Positions 57,623 to 64,000 of a stretch of 64,000 bases of DNA are shown here, one piece after another. The DNA comes from Haematococcus lacustris (lineage: Eukaryota; Chlorophyta; Chlorophyceae; Chlamydomonadales; Haematococcaceae): positions 18,311,943-18,375,942 of the forward strand of contig JASKMD010000008.1 of assembly GCA_030144725.1 (NCBI GenBank). Reading direction: 5' to 3'. Below the pieces are notes generated by a model, which did no database searches, was not told where the DNA came from, and saw only the letters and a list, made by a program, of their open reading frames with translations. The first letter of the stretch is position 1; every line of letters starts with the position of its first letter. A program made the position numbers and the translations under genes.

Positions 57623-58792
57623 CAGTGATGGGTAATACGTGTATCGATACAGGAAATACAAGAAAATACACGGAAAAAACGTGTATTTTTTGTATCGATA
57701 CAATACAGCGATACAGAGGCTACATGTCACGCGGGAAAGGAGCAGCTAGGAGCAGCGCAGCCAGTCCCGCAGCCTGTCCTTGATGGCTGGGCAGGACGGC
57801 GACGTCGGAAAGTCAGGGCTTCCCAACTTTGATGTTCTTGCATGTACAACCGGCACATGCGACCGACTGCTCCGGGAGCAGGCCGATGGCATTAGCCCTG
57901 CACGGCATGGCTTAAGCGCGGACTCTAGTTGTGGCAGCAGCCAGCAGCTGCTTCAAAGGCATCCACGCAACTTGCCGGCCGGCACTTGTATTTTTTGATA
58001 CGATACAGCTGTTCCGGAGCCACTACGGCTTGTTGGCATATGTTGCTGCCTGCCCGCGTGCCTGCCGGCTGAAAGTGCTAATGTGAGGCGATTACGGTTG
58101 CGACCCGTGCGCTGGGGTCGCACAGCTGCACTCATAGCAGTGTGGGTCAAAAAGAAGCCACTTAATACACTTAAGGAACTTAATACGACCGGCCTTAATT
58201 TAATTAAGCTATTAAGTTAATATTAAGCGGAGGAACCGCACCCTAGATACGTGTATTTTTGTACTACCGTACTCTCCCTTTTGATTCGCGAGGCCTCGAA
58301 AACTATAATTAAATACTCTTTCCCGATGCAAAAAAAACATTGTTTACTTTTTCCCGATGCAAAAGTTGCAGCAAAACACAACTTTGACAACGTGGGTGTG
58401 CCTATAAATATTCAAGACAGCCATTCCTTGCATGACATGTCAATCCTCCGTGGACACTTTCTGCACAGGTCACCAAGTCAAGCCACCCGATCACCAAGTC
58501 ACAGCCACTGTGCAAGAGCCATCTTCGTGTTGGTCGACCTGGCGTAGCAGATTTTCGGCTGCGTCGTCGGCACTGATACCACGGACCATGAAGCGGTCCA
58601 TCGCAACACCATTCACGCAGGTCAAATAATTGTTTGACCACTTCGCGATTCAGCCAAAAACCACATTGTTTACTCGTTTGCGATTTCGCGAGGCCAAAAA
58701 AACGATTCGCGGACGCGAATCAAAAGGGAGAGTACGGTATACAAAAAATACGTATCGGTATCGATACACGTATCTTGTATTACCCATCACTG
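57623..58792. mobile_element. hAT-type element, 8-bp TSD CCTGTTTG (nested)
   Basis: Terminal inverted repeats begin CAGTGATGGGTAATAC on both sides, continuing into near-inverted GTGTATCGATAC blocks. Exact 8-bp target duplication CCTGTTTG at 57615-57622 and 58793-58800. No transposase recognised; non-autonomous. Interrupted by the 475-bp element at 58265-58739. The 290 bases between it and the tRNA-binding gene (57334-57614) show no gene. Confidence 0.88.
58265..58739. mobile_element. 475-bp TIR element inside the hAT
   Basis: About 26-bp terminal inverted repeats beginning TACCGTACTCTCCC and continuing TTTTGATTCGCG. Flanked by TAC on both sides (58262-58264 and 58740-58742). Removing it restores an AT-rich palindromic stretch of the host hAT. 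Superfamily unknown (a 3-bp TSD would allow PIF/Harbinger-like or CACTA-like). Confidence 0.8.
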
Positions 58793-59090
58793 CCTGTTTG
58801 TCTAGTTTGGCATAAGGAGCCGCAGAGTTTACGGCGTAGACGCTGGTTGGTCAGAACAGCGTGGCTCGGTGTTGGCTCTCCACCATTTGGCTCCCACGCC
58901 GCCAGCACGGTGGCCAGGTGGGCGTTGATGCTCTATAATGTTGCCTGCTGAGACTGCTCTGCACTTTGGATCCATCTAGGGATGCCCACACTACGCGGCC
59001 CTAGCTGCCTGTCTGTCGGGGGAGGGGGCCAGGGCCTGGGGCAGACCTGGGGCAGACCATGCGGGGACATGGGAACTTTTTGGACTCCAA

Positions 59091-59134
59091 CTCCGACCGT
59101 TTCCAATGCGGTTTGGCCCGGAGTTGGAGTTGGA
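59091..59134. repeat. Imperfect hairpin CTCCAACTCCGACC ... GGAGTTGGAGTTGGAG
   Basis: Inverted halves around CGTTTCCAATGCGGTTTGGCC, inserted between TTTTTGGAC and GTAATGGTTTTACAAC. The right-hand flank of the Fanzor element (63594-63619) has the same two strings without the hairpin. A related hairpin occurs at 18111-18200. Confidence 0.65.
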
Positions 59135-59150
59135 GTAATGGTTTTACAAC

Positions 59151-59375
59151 TCCTGAACCCTACAGCCCTCATGCTACACCTAAATAAAGCATGAGTTGGA
59201 ATCGAACCGGGCTGCGAGCTCATCATTGTAAAGGCTACCGACAGTGTGCCTAATGCCCACTTCAGCTCAGCCTTCTGGTGTGTGTGCCTGTGCCAGTGCC
59301 TGTGCCTGCGCCACACACATCCCCTTTGTTAGGGGTTCATTGTTTTTTTTTGTTGGGATTGTCTTGAGTTGTAAC
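59151..59375 (-). repeat. Fanzor 3'-terminal conserved segment (B)
   Basis: Minus strand, belonging to copy B; separated from its stop codon by the hAT at 59376-60250 (a few more bases lie at 60251-60261). Carries GGTTCGATTCC, a perfect match to the pol III B-box consensus GGTTCGANTCC, followed by the CTCATGC/GCATGAG hairpin with TTTATTT in its loop and the terminus GGGTTCAGGAGTTG. Confidence 0.82.
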
Positions 59376-60250
59376 TAGGGCGCGGCTCCCCCCGCCTAAT
59401 ATTAGGTATTAGATTATATTAGATCTAATCCGGCCGGTATTAGATCTAATATGCGTATTAGATGGCGATGTTTGATCCTGGGCGCTGTGAGTGCAGCCGT
59501 GCGACCCTAGCGCACTGGTCGCAATTGCAAGCGCGTCACATTGTCACTTCCAGCCGGCAGGCAGGCCGGCAGCTGCATTGGCATCCAAGCGGCGATGGCC
59601 GCAATCAGAAAACAGAAGTACAATGGCAAGAATAGCGACACGTCTGTGGTGATGTTAAAAGTCCAGGCTCTCAAGTTCACCGCAACTTGGGACTTTTAGT
59701 TCGTGGAGGGCATCGTCAAAGCATTCTGCAAGCGATGCCCGCGTGCAGTGAACAATGAGGGCGCCAGCGAAAAAAACATCACTCAAACTGAGAGGCAGCA
59801 CCCGCTGCGATGCACACTATATACGGCACTCGTTGGCAAGTGGCGCATCGATGAGGAAAACTTTAACTACTTTAACAACTTTATGTTACAGCGGACATCA
59901 GCGTACGCCGCGATCTCTGGGACCTCACAGCCCTATAGTAACGGTACGACAGCTGCGGCAGAGCGCAACTGGTCAGCATTGGGCCTGACTTACGAAAATA
60001 ATCACTGCCACCCACCCAATCGCACAGCATTGCCTTCAGATGCAGCGTGCAATGTCAACAACCGTTGTTTAGGGGTTGAGCAAGCCTCACAGGCGAAAGA
60101 CACAGCTTGGCGCAAATGAACAACCTACTGAGATCCCCGCGATTTGAACCCCGGTGGGAACCTGCTTTTGCCGTCTAATATTAGGTGCGTATTAGACGCG
60201 TATTATATTAGGTCGTCTAATATAGATCTAATATAGATTGACGCACCCTA
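59376..60250. mobile_element. hAT element (875 bp), 8-bp TSD GTTGTAAC, in the Fanzor 3' region
   Basis: Termini TAGGGCGCG and (inverse) TAGGGTGCG, target duplication GTTGTAAC at 59368-59375 and 60251-60258. Subterminal regions are packed with TCTAATAT/ATTAGAT palindromic motifs on both sides, likely transposase-binding sites. An internal plus-strand frame (59703-60119) has VGKWRIDEENFNYFNNFML and AAERNWSALGLTYEN, the latter like the hAT C-terminal NWS block, so this is an internally deleted former autonomous hAT. Confidence 0.88.
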
Positions 60251-60261
60251 GTTGTAACTGG

Positions 60262-63200
60262 CTATTGCTGCAGCTTGCGCTGCCACTTGAGCAATAGGGG
60301 CTTGTCGGCTATCTCCACCCACTCCTGGCCTGGCTGGCCTGGCTTTGGCATGGCTGGGCGGTTAGTCCAGTAGCACAGCTCAGTGGGACGTGGCCCTGGG
60401 CCGACTGCACAGCGGCGGATGTTCAGCGCGGCTGACACGTCCCGGTCATAGAACCTGCACATGGGTGTGAAAGATGCATGACGTCAATTCATGTGTCATG
60501 TCACGTGGGATATGCTCATGTCATGCACATGTGTAGGGTTGGGTCTGTGCTTACCTGGTGATGTTGTTGATGCTTGTTGAGCACATCAGGCCCCGGACTT
60601 GGGAACGCTTTGCCATGCTTTTCACTGGCCGCAGCCACCTGCATGGACACATGGGGCAATGCACATTTGTAAGATGTCTCATCTTGACCCTACCTAGTCA
60701 CATGGACTCCACCACCTCCAAACACTGCCAACAACCCCCTATCCTCAACCCCCTCACCTGAAGGACTCAGGCGGCGTGTCAAGGAGGGTCTCACTGGGGG
60801 TGTTGTCGGCTGAGCTGACCCGGCTGGCTCGGAACTCGTCCACCAACACTACACGCTCTGGCCTGAACTGCTTCACTGCCTCCTTGCGCATCTGGCTGAC
60901 AGGGACACCCCTGCAGCCAATGGTGCCGCTGCCATTGAAGCCAGCTGCCCCATCACTCCTACAACTTAGTCCCTGCGTTTGTCCCTGCGTTCTACCGACC
61001 TTGTCCGATCGGGATGAAATTTTGATAGATGGTAGTTTGCAGTAAATAAAACATATTTTTCAGATAAAATATTTTGAAAAAATCAAAGGCGGCTGCGCTG
61101 TGGCCCTGGGGCGTAGGTGCAGGGATAAGTGCAGGGATAGGTTGCGGGCCACAGCGCAACAGCTTTTGGATTTTCCCAAATATTTTTCTTGAAAAATATT
61201 TTTTATTTTCTGAAAACTACCATCTATCAAAATTTCAGCCCGATCGGACAAGGTCGGTAGAACGCAGGGACAAACGCAGGGACTAAATTGTAGGAGTGAT
61301 AGGCCAGGGCCAGGATGCGGTCCAGCCACAGCTTCTGTGCCTGCTTCTTGACCTGCAGCCACATATAGCAAGACACAGTGGCATACATGTGTAAGGTCAG
61401 GTATAGCAGCAGCAACAGAGGCAACAACAGCAGCAGCTGGCCAGGTGAGCTGACTGTGGTTAGCTGCTGCCGAGCTCGTGGGTTAGGGTTATTGGGCCTT
61501 ACCTTGGCCCAGAACGAAGCCACCACGCGCATCTTGCCACAATACAGCCGGAACTTGGCGTTGGCCCAGCGCTTCTTTGAGACCTCGGCCCACATGGCGT
61601 CGTACGTCTCCAGGACGGTGTCGGCGAACCGCCGGTACGAGGCCAGCGAGCTGGGCTTGCTGCTGACCTGGGACAGGGCTGTGAGCTGCGGCTTCACCTT
61701 GGCCAGCCACGATCTTGGTCGCCTGGGTCTGCCGTGTGATGCCGCTGTCGCGGTAGTACTGCCCGGCGGTTAGCGTCCAGTGCCGTACGGACACCACTGA
61801 GCCGTCGGCGCTGCGCTCCTCGTGCGCCACCGTGGCCATATTCGTCTTGCCCGGGTCCACGCCCAGCCACTCCGCGTGGAGGTGGGCCAGCGGGTTGACT
61901 GCGCCCATGCCCTTGCTCATCCGCGGCAGCTCGGCGGGTGGCGCTGCAGGCTTGGGCCGCAGGAACATCACGCTGATGCGACTCCATCGGTGTGCACGAC
62001 CTGATCGAATCTGTGCTTTGGGCTGGCGAGCTTCTGGCGGCGAGGGTCAGGCAGCAATGCATCCCACCGGCTGGCCACCTGCAGCCACCATCAACACAAC
62101 CAAGGCACCTCATCAGCTTGTGTAGGCAGCTGACAGCACACATGGCAGGCACAAGGCAGTTGACAGCACACAAGGCAGCTGACTGAGGACCATAGGCTGG
62201 TACCTGACTGCAAGGAGCACTCACCTTGCTGTTTGCAGGCCCTTCAATGTAGTGGCCCGGACTCGCTGGGTCAGGTAGGGCACCGTTCCTGAACTTGCCA
62301 CGGAGGTGACCCCCTGCTCCGTCAGCACCCCCAGCATGCCGGCGTCACTCATCAAGCCGTAGAGGCCCCGGGTGTCGATGAAGATGTGCCGAGCACGGCA
62401 CTTGCTGGTGGGGGTGAGGGCATAGGGAGTGGGGGGGCGGGGGGGGCCTCGTCAACAGGTTGGTGGGCTGAGACTGCTCCCAAGGCACCATAACAAGCTG
62501 CCAGGCTGCCATGGCTGCCTCCATCTCTCTGGTGGTGTGCACCGCATGGCGCAGCAGCCGACCCCGGTTTGCTGGATCCTCCACCCAGTCATGATCCACC
62601 TTCTCCCCCTCCCCAAGCCCCAGTAGGCCCCGCTGCAAAGCCACCTCAGCCTGCATGGCTGCAGTCACCACCTCCCCACCCTCCCCCACCAGCCAGGTGA
62701 CCTCCAGCCGCACACCATACGGCGCACATACGTGCACTGCCGCTTGGACCAGGCTGGCAGGTGCCCACCAACCAGCCCCCTCACCCCGAATCGGCGCTGG
62801 TGCTCGTTGGTGCCCAGCAGGACCTTGGCCCCGGCCAGGGACACTGACTTCTTGAGCCTGCCAGCGAAGAGCAGCGTGAGGATGTTGCCGAAAGCTGTCT
62901 GCAGCTGCTGGCCGACGTGGTCCACCATGTTCGTGTCAGACAGGTGGCGGGGGATTGCTTCGAGGCGGGCACACAGGTCGGGGTGTGCGGCCAGCACGGC
63001 AGCGACTGCTGCACTCGGCTGAGTGTTCTCGCCGTCTCCGGGCAGGCCGCGGCACAGCTGCAGGAACAGATTCCTGCAGCTCAGGTCCGGGATGTCTGCT
63101 GCGGAGACTGGGATGTCTGTGTCTGTGTATGACAGTGGCTGGCCTTGCGCGTCAAGCTGGTCGGCTACGTGCAGGGTAAACAAGCCGCGCACGAGGAAGC

Positions 63201-63478
63201 CCAACAGCAGGCTGCCAATCACCGCCCGCTCGCTGATGGCCTTCACTCGTGGGCGGCACAGCCATGTTCCAAGGAAGGCGTCCCAAAGCGCTTGCGGGAG
63301 GTGGCCGGTGAGGTGGGCTAACTTGGCTCTTTCTGGCGTGGAACGTATTGTCCCTGACTGCGGGCAGCGCGGGCCTCTCCTGAAGCCTTCCTTCTGCGCT
63401 GTGCCTCGGTCAAGTTCAGGTTGGCTGCCTCGTCGCGGTCAGTTATGTCGAAGTCGGGGTCCTCCGGCACTGCTCTAG
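60262..63478 (-). pseudogene. Fanzor (eukaryotic TnpB-like) RNA-guided nuclease, copy B, near-complete but broken
   Basis: Segments in gene order: 63478-63310 acidic/basic N-terminus (ITDRDEAANLNLTEAQRRRK), where the frame meets a stop at 63318-63320 and shifts; ~63350-62760 helical region (LGTWLCRPRVKAISERAVIG); 62735-62460 (VHVCAPYGVRLEVTWLVGEG); 62405-62225 (ARHIFIDTRGLYGLMSDAGM); 62077-61700 with FDQVVHTDGV, a 1-base slip near 61980, then WLGVDPGKTNMATVAHEE (RuvC-I Asp) and LTAGQYYRDSGI; after another slip near 61705, ASYRRFADTVLETYDAMWAE; 61352-61299 plus 60953-60758, split by MITE c, with VVLVDEFRASRVSSADN (RuvC-II Glu); 60638-60555; and 60454-60262 (DRDVSAALNI, RuvC-III Asp). All three catalytic acids remain, but frameshifts and insertions should inactivate it unless the slips are assembly errors. 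Confidence 0.88.
60954..61298. mobile_element. Foldback MITE, copy c (345 bp), inside the Fanzor gene
   Basis: Same family, flanked by AT on both sides (60952-60953 and 61299-61300). The related Fanzor copy at ~39364 has CCTATGGGG uninterrupted with one AT, giving a second independent empty-site control. Confidence 0.92.
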
Positions 63479-63603
63479 GCCCACCCTCACACCGGTTCGT
63501 CTCTTCTACCTCGCCATAACCAATAGCAACGCGAGGCAGCTACATATACTAAGGATTTTCGTGCTTGTCACACACATGTCCACATGGTCGGCACTTTTGG
63601 ACT

Positions 63604-63619
63604 GTAATGGTTTTACAAC
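63604..63619. repeat. 16-bp direct repeat flanking the Fanzor B element
   Basis: GTAATGGTTTTACAAC here is identical to 59135-59150 at the other end, directly abutting the Fanzor 3' terminus. Either a target duplication or part of an older host element. Confidence 0.7.
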
Positions 63620-64000
63620 GTGGTAGCTGCCAGCCTGGTATGACTGAGCAATCACCCCTCCCAGGAGCACCCCAGCACTTGTCCTTACCCCATTACCAAC
63701 TTCAGCGCGGAGTATGATGATGAACGCGAACACGAACATGAAATATGATTATGCAGATAGCACATAGCAGTACGCACTCGCTTGTAGCCAGAAAATACCC
63801 ATTGCGCGCGCAGCGCGCCGAGCATGCAGGGCCGAGGGCGGGGCAGTAATGTGGCTCCTGTCGCAGCGTTCTTCAGGGATCATTTCACATTTTGCTTGAC
63901 GGTCTACGATGATCGGCGCGGGCAGCGGGAGGGGGAGGAGCACGACAAGATACTGTGCTTTCACCCCAGCACGGCCCCACTCACCACTCAGTCAGCTATT
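63620..64000. other. Right-edge stretch, no gene recognised
   Basis: No conserved coding sequence on either strand in the last 380 bases; GCGCGCGCAGCGCGCC near 63805-63820 is a small palindromic block. Confidence 0.4.

Noticed and set aside
59200..59240. A tRNA gene, because of the GGTTCGATTCC box
   Set aside because: No acceptor or anticodon stems can be drawn around it and the T stem does not pair; it is at most a B-box-like element within the Fanzor 3' segment.
60262..60462. Bacterial IS605 contamination
   Set aside because: The TnpB-like copies contain spliceosomal-type introns, are nested with hAT elements and MITEs, and are linked to eukaryotic genes.

Overview
The window looks like nuclear DNA of a green alga. 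It is GC-rich, its protein-coding genes are split by many short introns packed with simple repeats, its proteins carry Ala/Gln/Pro low-complexity tracts, and about half of it is transposable-element DNA. A chlamydomonadalean (Haematococcus/Chlamydomonas-like) alga is my best guess; no marker fixes the species. There is one 500-base assembly gap (6001-6500).

Six host genes are recognisable. (1) The C-terminal half of pyruvate,phosphate dikinase, minus strand, 1-5684, running off the left edge. (2) A Methyltransf_32-type SAM-dependent methyltransferase, plus strand, 18540-23693. (3) An HRD3/SEL1L-type Sel1-repeat ER protein, minus strand, 23924-30832, converging on (2). (4) The spliceosomal Myb protein CDC5, plus strand, 31082-39002, divergent from (3) across about 250 bases. 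(5) An R2R3-MYB transcription factor, plus strand, 47517-49908. (6) An EMAPII/Arc1-type tRNA-binding-domain protein, minus strand, 54559-57333. They do not form one pathway.

Between the genes lie nested mobile elements. At 9.8-15.9 kb is a degenerate Ty1/copia retrotransposon (minus strand) whose primer-binding site matches the anticodon arm of initiator tRNA-Met. It carries an inverted RT duplication and two copies of a ~345-bp foldback MITE with 2-bp target duplications. Downstream of CDC5 and again at 59-63.5 kb are relics of a Fanzor (eukaryotic TnpB-like, RNA-guided nuclease) family: one near-complete but broken gene (60262-63478), two 5'-truncated copies (39364-40065 and 46528-46713) and five copies of a conserved 3' segment that could be the guide-RNA-like part. 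Other elements use the Fanzor copies as landing sites: two related TIR elements in tandem at TGTAG (40290-43232), a hAT element with TSD GTTGTAAC (59376-60250) and a third MITE (60954-61298). Further elements are a 2.9-kb TIR element with a DDE-like gene (43563-46503), a hAT at 57623-58792 containing another element, and a 2.55-kb element with ~546-bp inverted arms (51548-54096).

The most interesting system is the Fanzor family with its multi-copy 3' segment. The family is known in eukaryotes; this lineage, its lost-looking zinc ribbon and its pol III-like 3' segment deserve attention. Exon limits were read by eye from protein conservation and splice motifs and are approximate where so stated.
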